Shown here: positions 9,973 through 19,710 of the stretch, piece after piece
How the letters are laid out: every line of letters starts with the position of its first letter
Position numbering within the stretch: position 1 is the first letter of the stretch
From: Salinicola lusitanus
GTDB lineage: Bacteria > Pseudomonadota > Gammaproteobacteria > Pseudomonadales > Halomonadaceae
Assembly (NCBI RefSeq): GCF_003206045.1
Contig: NZ_PZJM01000003.1
Location: forward strand, 402,303 to 466,302
DNA: 64,000 bases
Direction of reading: 5' to 3'
Translations under genes and position numbers: made by a program
The notes under the pieces: model-generated
What the model was told of the DNA's origin: nothing
The model's input: only the letters and a program-made list of their open reading frames with translations
Databases searched by the model: none

Positions 9973-10689
9973 ATGACACCGACGCGGATAGATCTCAAAC
10001 GCATCATCGCCTTCAACCTGACCGGCCTCGCGCTGCTGCTGAGTTGGGCACTACCCCACGGGCTACCCTGGACCGACCTGGACGACAAAATCTTCTGGGC
10101 TTTCAACCAGTGGATCACCCCCGAGAACGGACTCTGGAACGATACGCTGGCGCTGCTCAACACGCGCTTCTTCGATGCCGCGTCGTTCGGCGTCATGGGC
10201 GTACTGTTTGCCATCGCCATGCGCCGCGATCCGCGACCCGACCGGGTGCGTCGCTGGTTCGGCATCGGCGTGACGATGCTGCTGACCGCCGGCATCATCG
10301 CGGTGGTCACCAACAAGGCGATCACCTACGGGCATCCCAGCCCGACACGCTTCTTCGAACATGCCGCCCACCTGACGGATATCGTCTCGATCCCCACCAA
10401 GGATTCGGCGTCGAACAGTTTCCCCGGCGACCATGGGCTGATGTTGATGATCTTCGCCGGATTCATGCTGCGCTTTGCCGATCGCCGCACGGCCGGCTGG
10501 AGCGTGGCCTTCGTGATGCTGCTGAGCGCCCCCAGGATCATGGTCGGCGCGCACTGGTTCAGCGATGTCTACATGGGCGCGCTCAGCATCGCGCTGCTTG
10601 CTCTGCCCTGGGTCCTGTGCACGCCGGTGGCGACCAGCGTGACGACGCTCGTCCAGCGCGGGCTGTCACGCCTGCCACTGCCCCACTGA
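9973..10689 (+). CDS. PAP2-family phosphatase, second of a tandem pair
   Basis: A 238-residue paralogue of the preceding protein, 13 bases downstream, with AAGGAG 6 bases before the ATG. The two share long stretches such as KDSAS-SFP-DHGL and RIMVGAHW-SDVY. Motif 1 is further changed: HPSP replaces RPSP, so the first motif Arg is lost. Motif 2 is FPGDHG. Motif 3 keeps His and Asp. The pair probably arose by duplication and shares a transcript. If the Arg loss is real, this copy may have altered phosphate chemistry; that is an inference. Confidence 0.87.
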   Translation: MTPTRIDLKRIIAFNLTGLALLLSWALPHGLPWTDLDDKIFWAFNQWITPENGLWNDTLALLNTRFFDAASFGVMGVLFAIAMRRDPRPDRVRRWFGIGVTMLLTAGIIAVVTNKAITYGHPSPTRFFEHAAHLTDIVSIPTKDSASNSFPGDHGLMLMIFAGFMLRFADRRTAGWSVAFVMLLSAPRIMVGAHWFSDVYMGALSIALLALPWVLCTPVATSVTTLVQRGLSRLPLPH

Positions 10690-10751
10690 CCGCTCACCGG
10701 CCCGCGGTTGGAACGAAGCGCTTCCCTCCGGCGCTGCGGCGGCGATTCCCT

Positions 10752-11891
10752 TCAGACGCGGTCCGTCTCCAGCGCCCGCTCGACCCCCTGGGCGAGGCGC
10801 TGCGAGTTTCGCGACGTCGCGGCGCCGGCATGCCCCTCGGCCACCACTTGATCTCGCCCGGCGGACTTGGCGGCATAGAGTCGCCGATCGGCCAGTTCGA
10901 TCAGTTCCCGCAGATGCAGGGCCTCGTCGGCAGTGGCGATTCCCATCGATAGCGTGACTGGCAGCTCGATACTGTCGAGTCGGCAGGGATTGCGCGCCAG
11001 TCGATTGCGCATGCGCGTGGCGGCTTCGATGCCCTGGCGCTTGCCGGCACCGGGCAACAGGATCAGGAACTCCTCCCCGCCGACCCGCCCGACGCTGTCG
11101 TCACTGCGCAGCGTCTCCCGCAGCAGGGTGGCCAAATGGCGCAGAACGGCGTCGCCGGCAGAGTGTCCATGGTTATCGTTGATCTCCTTGAAGCGGTCGG
11201 CATCCACTAGCACCAAGGCAAACTCGCGATGGGTCTTCCAGTAGAGGGAGGCCCGTTCGAAGATCGCACGCCGATTGAGCACCCGCGTCAGCGAGTCATG
11301 CATGGCGTCACGCCGATAGCGATGCTCGTGGTAGTCGGTGATCGCCAGCATGCGCAGAATCACGATGCATAGCATGGTGAAGACCAGCCCCAGACCCAGT
11401 TCGGCAAGAAACATGTCGATGCCGGAAGCCTGACGGGGTGCGCCAGGCAACGGGGGCAGATGGAGGACACCAAGAGAAAACGTGACGAGGCAGCCGGTCG
11501 CGATGATCTTGGTGCGACGACGAAGGTCGGCAAGCATCATTTCGACTTCGGCAAACAGGAGAAAGTAGATCAGACTGGCCTGGTTGGCGGTGACGACGGC
11601 ACCGACAATGACGAAAACGAGAAACGCGCCCAGCTTGACCGCCAGCGCGGTCGCCACGAACAGGCGACGATGCAGCACCAGTGCCACCACGTAACCGGCA
11701 AGACAGGCCAGATTGAGCCAACCGAGGACCGGGCGGCCGACGAGAAACAGCACAGGCGCGATCATCGACTGCGCACATAGTGCCAGCAGATAGATCTCGG
11801 CCATGATCTCGAAACTTCTCCGACGCTCCGCCGGGAGGGAATCGGGCGCTTCGGTGCATTTCCGCCAAAGGGAGAAGAACTGGCTCCGCAT
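10752..11891 (-). CDS. Membrane diguanylate cyclase
   Basis: A 379-residue protein with about six transmembrane segments between residues 30 and 185 and a C-terminal GGDEF domain. The active site GGEEF is at 271-275. The inhibitory I-site RxxD is present (RSDD, 262-265), so product feedback is expected. It should make cyclic di-GMP from GTP. The N-terminal sensor region is not a type I can name with confidence. It stands alone, convergent with the PAP2 pair. The ATG at 11891 has only a weak ribosome binding site; Met30 is an alternative start. Confidence 0.93.
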   Translation of the reverse strand: MRSQFFSLWRKCTEAPDSLPAERRRSFEIMAEIYLLALCAQSMIAPVLFLVGRPVLGWLNLACLAGYVVALVLHRRLFVATALAVKLGAFLVFVIVGAVVTANQASLIYFLLFAEVEMMLADLRRRTKIIATGCLVTFSLGVLHLPPLPGAPRQASGIDMFLAELGLGLVFTMLCIVILRMLAITDYHEHRYRRDAMHDSLTRVLNRRAIFERASLYWKTHREFALVLVDADRFKEINDNHGHSAGDAVLRHLATLLRETLRSDDSVGRVGGEEFLILLPGAGKRQGIEAATRMRNRLARNPCRLDSIELPVTLSMGIATADEALHLRELIELADRRLYAAKSAGRDQVVAEGHAGAATSRNSQRLAQGVERALETDRV

Positions 11892-12177
11892 TTACGACTC
11901 GTTGTTGTGTTTGGGTAGGACCCTTCTACGAGCACTTTGCTCGGGCCAGCGCCAGAAAAAACCCCGGCCCGGCGGGCCGATGCTCCCCCCTCACCGAAGA
12001 ATCGGCACAAGTATCACCGTTTTCGACGACAGAGGACATTGTCAGAATCGCCATCGCCAACGTAGTCCATCGCTTACAAAAAGATACCAATATCCCCGCG
12101 CCACGAATCCAGCGCAAGTTCTGTTAGCCTATGCGCGCCAATAAGGCACTGGAACCTTGGACAATACGGAACTCCCT

Positions 12178-12579
12178 ATGCGCTTCCTGCAAAACGATGA
12201 TCTGGGCAAGCTTCTGCTGCGCCTGTGCGTTGGCGTCCTGATACTGCTGCATGGCATCAGCAAGCTGATGGATCCGACCAGTCTCAACGGGATTGCCCAT
12301 CAGCTATCGGGCATGGGCCTCCCCTCCTTCGTCGCCTACGGCGTTCTGGTCGGCGAGATCGTCGCCCCGCTGATGGCGATCGTCGGCTGGCAAGCGCGGA
12401 TTGGCGGGTTGCTGATGGCGGTCAACATGATCGTGGCACTGATACTGGTCCACATGTCGCAACTGTGGACGCTCAATAGCCAGGGGGGATGGACGCTGGA
12501 GCTGCAGGGCATGTTCCTGTTCGGCGCCCTGGCGATCATGTTCCTGGGGAGTGGGCGTATGGCGGCCCGCCCGGACTAG
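12178..12579 (+). CDS. DoxX-family membrane protein
   Basis: A 133-residue inner-membrane protein with four hydrophobic helices. The LLRLCVGVLILLHGISKL start and the GLPSFVAYGVLVGEIVAP segment are typical of DoxX/YphA proteins. Members are linked to redox or stress functions in various bacteria, but no activity is established for this subgroup. The ATG at 12178 is preferred; an in-frame TTG 21 bases upstream is possible. It is convergent with the UDG-family gene 9 bases away. Confidence 0.85.
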   Translation: MRFLQNDDLGKLLLRLCVGVLILLHGISKLMDPTSLNGIAHQLSGMGLPSFVAYGVLVGEIVAPLMAIVGWQARIGGLLMAVNMIVALILVHMSQLWTLNSQGGWTLELQGMFLFGALAIMFLGSGRMAARPD

Positions 12580-12588
12580 CCAAGCCGG

Positions 12589-13275
12589 TCAGGCCCCGAG
12601 CGCCGACAGCCGCCGGTCCAGCAGCTCGGGAAAGCGCTTGAACCAGCGCTGGTTGAGCGGCGAGGGGTGCGGAAGCGGTGCGAGGGTGAAGTGGCGGGTT
12701 CCGCCGGTCGGTAGCGTCAGCGCCGTGACACAGGTCGCGGTAAAACGATCCTCGCGGGCCCAGAAAGCCTCCAGCCCATCGCGCACCTCGCGCGATTGGC
12801 CGATACCGAACCACAGGAAGGCTTCCCGTCCGAGTGTGATCACCTGATCGCCAGACCACTGCTGCGCCAGCAGTGCCGCTATCAGCGGCTGGAAGCGCCG
12901 CTTCACCGCCATTGGCCAGGCCTTGTTGCCCAGCGGCTTGTAGGGGACGGTATTGATCCAGAACAGATCCTCCCCCACCTCCAGCGAGGATTCGAAATCC
13001 GGCAACGCTCGTCCGTGGCGATGTCGATAGAGCGCGTCGCGAACCTTCTGCCCTCCGGCGCCGACGAACGGCTGCCCCATCTCGACCTCTTTCCTGCCGG
13101 GATCGCGGCCGAAGATGGCCAGCTTGGCTTCTCTGGGCCCCAAACCGACGATCGGCGCCAGAGGGTCACGATCGTAGTGGTGATAGACCTCTCGATCCAG
13201 CCGCTCGAGCCCGGCCGCCTCGCGGCGCATCGCGGCCTCGATATCGGCAGGCAGCGGTCGTGTCGGCTGGGTCAT
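12589..13275 (-). CDS. Uracil-DNA glycosylase family protein
   Basis: A 228-residue protein of the UDG superfamily. It carries GRDPGRKEVEMGQPFVG, the family motif 1 and following loop, and the C-terminal HPSPLNQRW, corresponding to motif 2. Its likely role is excision of uracil or another damaged base from DNA. The motif 1 form GRDPG differs from the GEAPG of type 4 enzymes and from Ung, so exact specificity is uncertain. The next minus-strand gene upstream, tspO, lies 64 bases away. Confidence 0.85.
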   Translation of the reverse strand: MTQPTRPLPADIEAAMRREAAGLERLDREVYHHYDRDPLAPIVGLGPREAKLAIFGRDPGRKEVEMGQPFVGAGGQKVRDALYRHRHGRALPDFESSLEVGEDLFWINTVPYKPLGNKAWPMAVKRRFQPLIAALLAQQWSGDQVITLGREAFLWFGIGQSREVRDGLEAFWAREDRFTATCVTALTLPTGGTRHFTLAPLPHPSPLNQRWFKRFPELLDRRLSALGA

Positions 13276-13339
13276 GGTGACGGCTCCAGGGGTCTGTCGA
13301 GATAACGCCGATCGATGGCGGCCACGGGACGGCGCGATA

Positions 13340-13813
13340 TCAGTCCCATGGCGCGTTGAGTATCAGTACGCCCGCGTTGAGATAGGCGGCGAAGCTCACC
13401 CATATCAAATAGGGCACCAGCAAGCCGGCCGCGAAGCGTGAATGGCGCGAGAACGTCACGATCGTCCATACGATCAGCCCCCACAGCAGCAGCAGGTCGA
13501 GCAGACCGATCAGCATCCAGTGGGCGGCGAAAAACAGCCACGACCACACGCCGTTGGCGACCAGTTGCAGCACGAACGGTGCCAAGGCGGACCAACGTCC
13601 ACCCTGGGGCACCGCCAGCGTCACTTTCGTCGCCGCGACCGCCATCATCAGGTAGAGCAGCGTCCAGGCCATCGGAAACAGCCAATCCGGTGGCGTCAGG
13701 GGCGGCTTGGCCAGCGCCGCATACCACTCGCCGGGTGGGGCGAGGATGCCGCTGCTGGCAGCGATCGCCACCAGCAGCAGCCAGCCGAGAAAGATACGCG
13801 TCGAGCGATTCAC
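13340..13813 (-). CDS. tspO: TspO/MBR-family protein
   Basis: A 157-residue, five-helix membrane protein related to the translocator protein and bacterial tryptophan-rich sensory protein. It shows the family WYAALAKPPLTPPDWLFPMAW stretch and WSWLFFAAHW, with many Trp residues. Bacterial TspO proteins bind porphyrins and are tied to oxidative or salt stress. It sits 4 bases downstream of the glyoxalase gene and probably shares its transcript. Confidence 0.92.
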   Translation of the reverse strand: MNRSTRIFLGWLLLVAIAASSGILAPPGEWYAALAKPPLTPPDWLFPMAWTLLYLMMAVAATKVTLAVPQGGRWSALAPFVLQLVANGVWSWLFFAAHWMLIGLLDLLLLWGLIVWTIVTFSRHSRFAAGLLVPYLIWVSFAAYLNAGVLILNAPWD

Positions 13814-13817
13814 GGCG

Positions 13818-14258
13818 TCACCAGCTACCGGTGTTTTCCATCGAAGCCCACGGCTCCTTCGGTGCCTGCGCCTCGCCCTTCTGGAGCAGTTCGATCGAAA
13901 TGCCGTCGGGAGAGCGCACGAAAGCCATGTGTCCGTCCCGCGGCGGCCGATTGATGGTCACGCCACCCGCCTGCAGCTTTTCGCAGAGGGCGTAGATATC
14001 GTCGACCCGATAGGCCAGGTGGCCGAAATTGCGACCGCCGGTGTAGGTTTCCGGATCCCAGTTGTAGGTCAGCTCGACCATCGGCGACTGCTCGGCCTTG
14101 GCGCGTGGCGTGTCATTGGGCGTGGCCAGGAAAACCAGTGTGAAACGCCCCTTCTCGCTCTCCTTGCGTGACACCTCCTGCAGGCCCAGCAAGTCGCAAT
14201 AGAAGTGCAGCGACGCGTCGAGATCGGCGACGCGAACCATCGTATGCAGGTATTCCAT
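13818..14258 (-). CDS. gloA: Lactoylglutathione lyase (glyoxalase I)
   Basis: A 146-residue VOC-fold metalloenzyme that converts the methylglyoxal-glutathione hemithioacetal to S-lactoylglutathione. The metal ligands of the family are in place: His5 in [10 protein letters not shown], Glu in MVELTYNW, His in [11 protein letters not shown], and Glu in [10 protein letters not shown]. The length fits the bacterial enzyme with a short C-terminal extension. It leads a two-gene unit with tspO. Confidence 0.95.
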   Translation of the reverse strand: MEYLHTMVRVADLDASLHFYCDLLGLQEVSRKESEKGRFTLVFLATPNDTPRAKAEQSPMVELTYNWDPETYTGGRNFGHLAYRVDDIYALCEKLQAGGVTINRPPRDGHMAFVRSPDGISIELLQKGEAQAPKEPWASMENTGSW

Positions 14259-14431
14259 GGATTTGTTCCTGATTCGTCAGTGAGTTGGACCATCCCATGG
14301 TAGACCACCGCCGTCGATCGGTGAATGACGCCTCGCTGGTTACGTTCGAGTCGACGCGGCGGCCAACCTCGCACACACTGCGACGTTCGGCAGATGCCGT
14401 CACTCTCGACCGCCCATGATAGGGACATCGT

Positions 14432-15457
14432 ATGGACTCCGTTACCCAAGCCTGCCTGGGCGCCGCCATCGGCGGCGTGGTCATGCCTCGACTCGGCCGG
14501 CGTGCGCTGCTGATCGGGGCCGCCCTCGGCACCCTGCCGGACCTCGACGTGCTGATCGATTATGGCGACGCCGTTGCCGACTACACCCGGCATCGCGGCT
14601 TCAGTCACTCGCTGATCGTGCTGACCGGCATCGCGACGCTTTTCGCCGGGCTCGCCGCACGCTGGTCGCGCACGCGCGAGATCGCCTCCTTCCAGCACTG
14701 GTGGTGGCTGTTCACCCTCTGCCTAACGACGCATCCGTTGCTCGATGCCTTCACGACCTATGGCACCCAGCTGCTGTGGCCGCTGCCGCTGCGACCGATC
14801 AGTTGGCACACCCTGTTCATCATCGACCCGCTCTACACGCTTCCCCTGCTGATCGGGGTGATCGTGTTCGCCATACGTCCCAGCACCCAACGGCTGCTGG
14901 CCGCGATGCTGGGGCTGTCATGCCTCTACATCGGTTTCAGCCTGGCGGCCCAGGCGTTCGTCGAGCAACGGCTCGCGCCTCTCCTGGCCCAACGGGGCAT
15001 GAGCGGCGACCCCATCCTGGTTCAGCCAGCCCCCCTGACCACCCTGCTCTGGCGCGTCACCGTCATCCATGACGGCGCGGCCTACGAAGGTTGGGTCAGC
15101 CTGCTGGACGGCGATGCCCCGCCGACGCTGGCACCCTGGCCACTGGGGGATGAATGGCGACGGGCTGCGCAGCGGACTCGGGATGGCCAGCGCCTCGCCT
15201 GGTTCAGCGGCTCGTTCCTGCGTTACGAAACCCGCCGCGAGGCGGGCAGAGAGAGGCTCCTGGCCACCGACATTCGCCTGGGCGTGCCGGGTGCCCACCC
15301 GTTCACCTTCTCGATTGCCGAGCGCGGGGATGACGGCCAGTGGCAGCCCGTGACCAGCGAGCGCGTGGGTTCGGCCCGTCCGGACCGGGCCGTCATGCAG
15401 CGGCTGCTGGCGCGAATCACCTCGCCCCAGGTCGAGCCGATCACCGCGCCCGACTGA
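14432..15457 (+). CDS. Membrane-bound metal-dependent hydrolase (YdjM/DUF457-like)
   Basis: A 341-residue inner-membrane protein. The N-terminus MDSVTQACLGAAIGG, the LPDLDVLIDY acidic motif and HRGFSHSL are hallmarks of the YdjM-like metal-dependent hydrolases; the Asp and His residues are likely metal ligands. Several hydrophobic helices follow, then a soluble C-terminal domain of about 170 residues. Relatives are sometimes SOS-controlled, but I see no clear LexA box before this gene. The substrate is unknown. Confidence 0.88.
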   Translation: MDSVTQACLGAAIGGVVMPRLGRRALLIGAALGTLPDLDVLIDYGDAVADYTRHRGFSHSLIVLTGIATLFAGLAARWSRTREIASFQHWWWLFTLCLTTHPLLDAFTTYGTQLLWPLPLRPISWHTLFIIDPLYTLPLLIGVIVFAIRPSTQRLLAAMLGLSCLYIGFSLAAQAFVEQRLAPLLAQRGMSGDPILVQPAPLTTLLWRVTVIHDGAAYEGWVSLLDGDAPPTLAPWPLGDEWRRAAQRTRDGQRLAWFSGSFLRYETRREAGRERLLATDIRLGVPGAHPFTFSIAERGDDGQWQPVTSERVGSARPDRAVMQRLLARITSPQVEPITAPD

Positions 15458-15462
15458 AACGA

Positions 15463-15494
15463 GAGCCGCCCGCTACATCGGTAGCGGGCGGCTC
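15463..15494. terminator. Bidirectional hairpin between convergent genes
   Basis: GAGCCGCCCGCTAC and its complement form a perfect 14-bp stem with an ATCG loop. It separates the hydrolase gene from azoR. U-runs are short on both sides, so the long GC stem would do most of the work. Confidence 0.75.
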
Positions 15495-15522
15495 GGGTCG
15501 ACGCTGGAACGAGGTCCGACGA

Positions 15523-16131
15523 TCAGAAATGCGAGTCGACGTAGTGGCCGATCGCCTGCTTGGCTTCGGTCAGGGATTGATGCTTGCGATCGTCGCCCAT
15601 GTTAAGGCCTTCGGCGTAGATGGCGTCGACCTCCTTGATGCCGATCAGGCCCAGCATGTGCCTGAGGTGTGGCGTTTGCGAGTCCATCTCGGTGCCGGCG
15701 TACATGCCCCCGCGGGCGGCCAGAATCAGCGCCGACTTGCCCTCCAGCAGCCCCACCGGGCCGTTGGCGGTGTACTGGAAGGTCTTGCCAGCGCGCAGGA
15801 TACGATCGAACCATGACTTGAGCTGACTCGGAATGCCCAGATTGTAGAGCGGCACCGCCAGCACCAGCACATCGCAGGCATCGACCTCGGACAGCAGTTC
15901 GTCGGACACCTGAGCCAGTTGCCGCTGCTCGTCACTGCGCTCGGAGGGATCGGTCATCCAGCTCGTCATTTCGGCACCGGTCAGGTGGGGCAGCGGCTGC
16001 TCCACCACGTTGCGCTCGGTCAACTCGACGTCCCGCCCCTGCAAGGCGGCCTTGAACGATGCCGCCAGCGCTCGGGACTGGCCAGCCTCGCCGAAGAGGG
16101 AACTGGTGATGAGAAGAACACGTCGTGTCAT
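15523..16131 (-). CDS. azoR: FMN-dependent NADH-azoreductase
   Basis: A 202-residue flavodoxin-like quinone/azo reductase of the AzoR (AcpD) family, cytosolic and likely dimeric. It shows the FMN phosphate-binding ITSSLFGEAGQSRAL, the VPLYNLGIPSQLKSWFDRI loop and ARGGMY. These enzymes reduce quinones and azo compounds by two-electron transfer. The start is the ATG at 16131, preceded by GGAGA; the 19 residues encoded upstream in frame do not resemble the family. Confidence 0.94.
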   Translation of the reverse strand: MTRRVLLITSSLFGEAGQSRALAASFKAALQGRDVELTERNVVEQPLPHLTGAEMTSWMTDPSERSDEQRQLAQVSDELLSEVDACDVLVLAVPLYNLGIPSQLKSWFDRILRAGKTFQYTANGPVGLLEGKSALILAARGGMYAGTEMDSQTPHLRHMLGLIGIKEVDAIYAEGLNMGDDRKHQSLTEAKQAIGHYVDSHF

Positions 16132-16292
16132 GAAGCCGTCTCCATTATTGAAGTCACACCCAACCAAGATGCCGTCGATGAGCGGCAAGCGTTGCAGGGA
16201 TTATTCGTTGCACTTCATGAAATGAAAACCGCTAAAAATAGCATCAACCTTTCGACAATTTCGTTCGTTCTCACATTCATGGCGCTGGTCGC

Positions 16293-17081
16293 TCAGCGGC
16301 TGGCTTCCACGCCCTGCCCGCAGCCCTGGAACTCGCGAGCCCCGTAGCGCAGCGTCACCTTGACCGGCCACGGCTGGCCACTCATGTCATCGAAGCAGGC
16401 GCCGGCGCGAAGATCGAGTTCCATGGGATATCGGCCGCTGTCGCTGACCAGCACCATGCGCGCATCGCCTCCGTTCTTCACCGAGGCGACCCGGTAGTCG
16501 AACGTATCGGTAGCCTGGCCATAATCGGACACCAGCGTCAGCGAATGGCTGTTGCGATCCAGCGAGACGTTCCAGCCGGGCTCGTTGCCGCTGGCGTAGA
16601 AGATGGTGTCGGGATGCGCCTTGCGCGTCGTCGTCTGGCGCTCGCTGGCCAGCGTGCAGACCAGCCGGCCGTTATCGCTCTCGACCCGGGCATCACGCCC
16701 CTGGCGCCAGAACGACACCCCGCCGAGCTGGTAGCGGGAGCCGGCGCCCACCACGGCGCTCGGCAGTTCGGTCTCCCCCAGCGCGGTCCACAACCGCAGT
16801 CGCCGATCATCGGGCGTGGTGGTGACCAGATCCTGGGATGGGGTACAGCGCCAGGCAGTGAACGTCTCGCCACCGTCGGCGAAGAAGGCACTCGGCATCA
16901 GCGGCGACTTGAGCGCAGCCAGGCCCGCCGACGGCGCGGTGGACTTCACCCCCTGCTGAGCGCCACCGGCACAGGCCGTGAGCAGCAGCGACGCGGCCGA
17001 CAGGGCCAGCCAGCGAACCGATGGGCGATAACGACGGATGAGGGCGCGGCGGTCTTTGCCAGCCTGGAGCGCATTGGGCAT
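16293..17081 (-). CDS. Lipoprotein with an MliC-like domain and a COG3650-like domain
   Basis: A 262-residue secreted lipoprotein. After a basic N-terminus and hydrophobic stretch, the lipobox LLTAC places the lipidated Cys at residue 37. The first domain, about 75-170, matches the MliC lysozyme-inhibitor pattern: WRC, then repeated strands, AGSRYQLGG, a WRQG turn and a second Cys in GRLVCTL. The second domain begins FYASGNEPGWNVSLD, the signature of an uncharacterised COG3650-like family. A role in protecting peptidoglycan from C-type lysozyme is inferred from the first domain only. I use ATG 17081; a TTG at 17129 would add 16 residues. Confidence 0.8.
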   Translation of the reverse strand: MPNALQAGKDRRALIRRYRPSVRWLALSAASLLLTACAGGAQQGVKSTAPSAGLAALKSPLMPSAFFADGGETFTAWRCTPSQDLVTTTPDDRRLRLWTALGETELPSAVVGAGSRYQLGGVSFWRQGRDARVESDNGRLVCTLASERQTTTRKAHPDTIFYASGNEPGWNVSLDRNSHSLTLVSDYGQATDTFDYRVASVKNGGDARMVLVSDSGRYPMELDLRAGACFDDMSGQPWPVKVTLRYGAREFQGCGQGVEASR

Positions 17082-17168
17082 GAGCAAGGTTCCCGAGAGA
17101 TGTCTGGACACGAAGAGAGTGTTTACCAAAGGGCTGCGCTCGACAATGCGGCGTTGAAATTGACCTCA

Positions 17169-17315
17169 CCGAACTTCAGTTCAGAACGTCCGCAGGACGG
17201 CCCGAAGGGCGAGCGGTGCGAGTCAAATACTCATTTACGCCCGGTAAATTCCGCTTTCTCGTCCAATTTCGCCTTGCCTTGTCTTCGCTCGCCTGTTTTG
17301 TGAACACCCTCTGAT
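17169..17315. repeat. Intergenic repeat-like element
   Basis: This noncoding block lies in the 340-bp gap between the lipoprotein start and the metE end. It contains small hairpins in series: CGTCC-gca-GGACG, GCCC-gaa-GGGC, and TTTAC-gcccg-GTAAA. Its sequence style (AT-rich words in a GC-rich genome, then CGCCTTGCCTT...TGTGAACA) looks like a dispersed genomic repeat, but only one copy is in this window. Confidence 0.4.
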
Positions 17316-17324
17316 AGCCGTCAT

Positions 17325-17355
17325 AAAAAAGCGCCGCGGGATCGCCCCGCGGCGC
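17325..17355 (-). terminator. Rho-independent terminator of metE
   Basis: On the minus strand, GCGCCGCGG and CCGCGGCGC pair with a 7-nt loop and are followed by six U residues. It lies 66 bases after the metE stop. Confidence 0.9.
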
Positions 17356-17421
17356 AACGTTCAGCCTAACATGCCAGGCGCGCTGGCGGGCCAAACCATG
17401 AACCCGTTCATCGCGCGACGC

Positions 17422-19710
17422 TCATGCGTAGCGCTTGCGCAGCTCGCGGGCCGCTTCGGCCATGTTGGCCAGCGCGGGCTCCACTTCCGCCCAGCCGCGC
17501 GTCTTGAGACCGCAGTCCGGATTGACCCAGAGTCGCTCGGGCGCAATCTTCTCCGCAGCCTTGGTCATCAGGTCGACCATCCAGGCGCGCTCGGGGATGT
17601 TCGGCGAGTGAATGTCGTAGACGCCGGGCCCGATCTCGTTGGGGTAGTCGAAGTCCTGGAACGCATCCAGCAGCTCCATGTCCGAACGCGAGGTCTCGAT
17701 GGTGATGACGTCGGCATCCATGGCCGCGATGGCGCCGATGATGTCGTTGAACTCGGCGTAGCACATGTGGGTGTGGATCTGGGTCTCGTCGGTGGCGACG
17801 GCAGCGCTCAACTGGAAGCACTCCACCGCCCAGTCGAGATACGCCTGCCACTCGGCCTGGCGCAGCGGCAGACCCTCCCGCAGTGCAGGCTCGTCGATCT
17901 GAATGATCGCGATACCCGCGCGCTCGAGGTCGGCGACTTCATCGCGCAGGGCCAGCGCGATCTGCCGGCAGGTCTCGGCGCGCGGCTGGTCGTCGCGCAC
18001 GAACGACCACTGCAGAATGGTGACCGGTCCGGTCAGCATGCCCTTCATCGGCTTGTCGGTGAGCGACTGGGCATACTGGCTCCAGCGCACCGTCATCGCC
18101 GCTGGCCGCTCCACGTCGCCGAAGATCACCGGCGGCTTGACGCAGCGTGAACCGTAGCTCTGCACCCAGCCGTTCTGGGTGAAGGCAAAGCCATCGAGCT
18201 GCTCGCCGAAGTACTCGACCATGTCGTTACGCTCGGCCTCGCCGTGTACCGGCACATCGAGCCCGAGCTGCGCCTGGCGCTCGACGACCATTGCAATCTC
18301 CTCCCGCATGCGGGCTTCGTAATCGGCCAGGTCGAGGATCCCCTTCTTGAAGTCGCGGCGTGCCGCGCGAATCTCCTGGGTCTGCGGGAAGGACCCGATC
18401 GACGTGGTCGGGAACAGCGGCAGGGCGAGACGCTCCCGCTGCGCGCTGGCGCGTACCGCGTAGACGTTGCCACGGCGCGTGTCGGCAGCGCTCACCTTGG
18501 CCAGACGCTCGGCGACCCGAGGCTTGTGGATGCGCCGCGACGCTCGGCGCGCCGCCAGGGCCTGGCTGGCCTCATCCACCCGCTGGCGATCCGTCGCCGT
18601 CTCGGTGCCATCGAGCACGTGGGCGAGCGTCACCACCTCGCCGAGCTTCTGCCGCGCGAAGGCCAGCCAGCTCTTCAGCTCGGGATCGAGTCCGGTTTCG
18701 TTGTCCAGGTCGACGGGGACGTGAAGCAGCGAGCAACTCGGCGCCAGCCACAGGCGGTCGCCCAGGCGAGCCTTGGCGTCCGCGAGCTCGCCGGCAAGTC
18801 GGGTGAGATCGGCACGCCAGATGTTGCGGCCATCGATGGCGCCTACCGAGAGCACCTTGTCGGATGGCAGCCTGTCGAGCACCGCGCTCAGCTGCTGCGG
18901 CGCCCGCACCACATCCACGTGCAGCCCCTCCACCGGCAGCGCGACGGCCAGCCCCAGATTGTCGCCGAGCCCGCCGAAGTAGCTTGCCACCAGCAGCTTG
19001 ACCGGTGTCGACTGGAGCGTGGCGTAAGCCGATTCGAAGGCGCGCTGCCAGTCGCTGGGCAAGTCCTGCACCAGCGCCGGCTCGTCGAGTTGCACCCATT
19101 CGACGCCTGCGCTCGCGAGGCGACCCAGAATGTCGCTATAGGTCGCGACGAGCTCGTCGAGGAGCGAGAGACGTTCGAGCCCGTCGCTCTTGGCCTTGGC
19201 CAGCCACAGCCAGGTTACCGGGCCGGTCAGCGCCACCTTGACGGGATGGCCTTCGGCCCGGGCTTCCGCGACCTCGTCGAATAGCCGCTCGCTGGCAATG
19301 CAAAACGTCTGTCCCTGGTATAGCTCCGGCACCAGATAGTGGTAGTTGGTATCGAAATACTTCGTCATCTCGCAAGCCGCTGCCGGCTCGCCGCTGGGCG
19401 CGCGGCCACGTGCCATCCGAAAGCTGGTGTCGAGATCGACCTCGCCGCCGGTGCGGCCGAAGCGCGGCGGAACGGCGCCGATCATCACCGAGACGTTGAG
19501 CACCTGGTCGTAAAAGGCGAAGTCCCCCACCGTCACCAGGTCCAGGCCTGCATCGACCTGATCCTGCCAGTGCGTTTTGCGAAGGCGCGTACCTTCCCGC
19601 TCGAGTCCATCGCGGTCGAGTTCGCCTTTCCAGTAGGCTTCGACGGCTTTCTTCAGTTCGCGATGGGCACCGATTCTCGGGTAGCCCAGGGTATGCACCG
19701 GCGTGGTCAT
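17422..19710 (-). CDS. metE: Cobalamin-independent methionine synthase
   Basis: A 762-residue enzyme that transfers the methyl group of 5-methyltetrahydrofolate polyglutamate to homocysteine. The N-terminus [17 protein letters not shown] and the C-terminal zinc site are diagnostic: His and Cys in [12 protein letters not shown], Glu in the preceding strand, and Cys in [13 protein letters not shown]. The length is close to the E. coli enzyme (753). It is divergent from metR with a 125-bp spacer, the classic arrangement for MetR activation with homocysteine as co-activator. Confidence 0.98.
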   Translation of the reverse strand: MTTPVHTLGYPRIGAHRELKKAVEAYWKGELDRDGLEREGTRLRKTHWQDQVDAGLDLVTVGDFAFYDQVLNVSVMIGAVPPRFGRTGGEVDLDTSFRMARGRAPSGEPAAACEMTKYFDTNYHYLVPELYQGQTFCIASERLFDEVAEARAEGHPVKVALTGPVTWLWLAKAKSDGLERLSLLDELVATYSDILGRLASAGVEWVQLDEPALVQDLPSDWQRAFESAYATLQSTPVKLLVASYFGGLGDNLGLAVALPVEGLHVDVVRAPQQLSAVLDRLPSDKVLSVGAIDGRNIWRADLTRLAGELADAKARLGDRLWLAPSCSLLHVPVDLDNETGLDPELKSWLAFARQKLGEVVTLAHVLDGTETATDRQRVDEASQALAARRASRRIHKPRVAERLAKVSAADTRRGNVYAVRASAQRERLALPLFPTTSIGSFPQTQEIRAARRDFKKGILDLADYEARMREEIAMVVERQAQLGLDVPVHGEAERNDMVEYFGEQLDGFAFTQNGWVQSYGSRCVKPPVIFGDVERPAAMTVRWSQYAQSLTDKPMKGMLTGPVTILQWSFVRDDQPRAETCRQIALALRDEVADLERAGIAIIQIDEPALREGLPLRQAEWQAYLDWAVECFQLSAAVATDETQIHTHMCYAEFNDIIGAIAAMDADVITIETSRSDMELLDAFQDFDYPNEIGPGVYDIHSPNIPERAWMVDLMTKAAEKIAPERLWVNPDCGLKTRGWAEVEPALANMAEAARELRKRYA

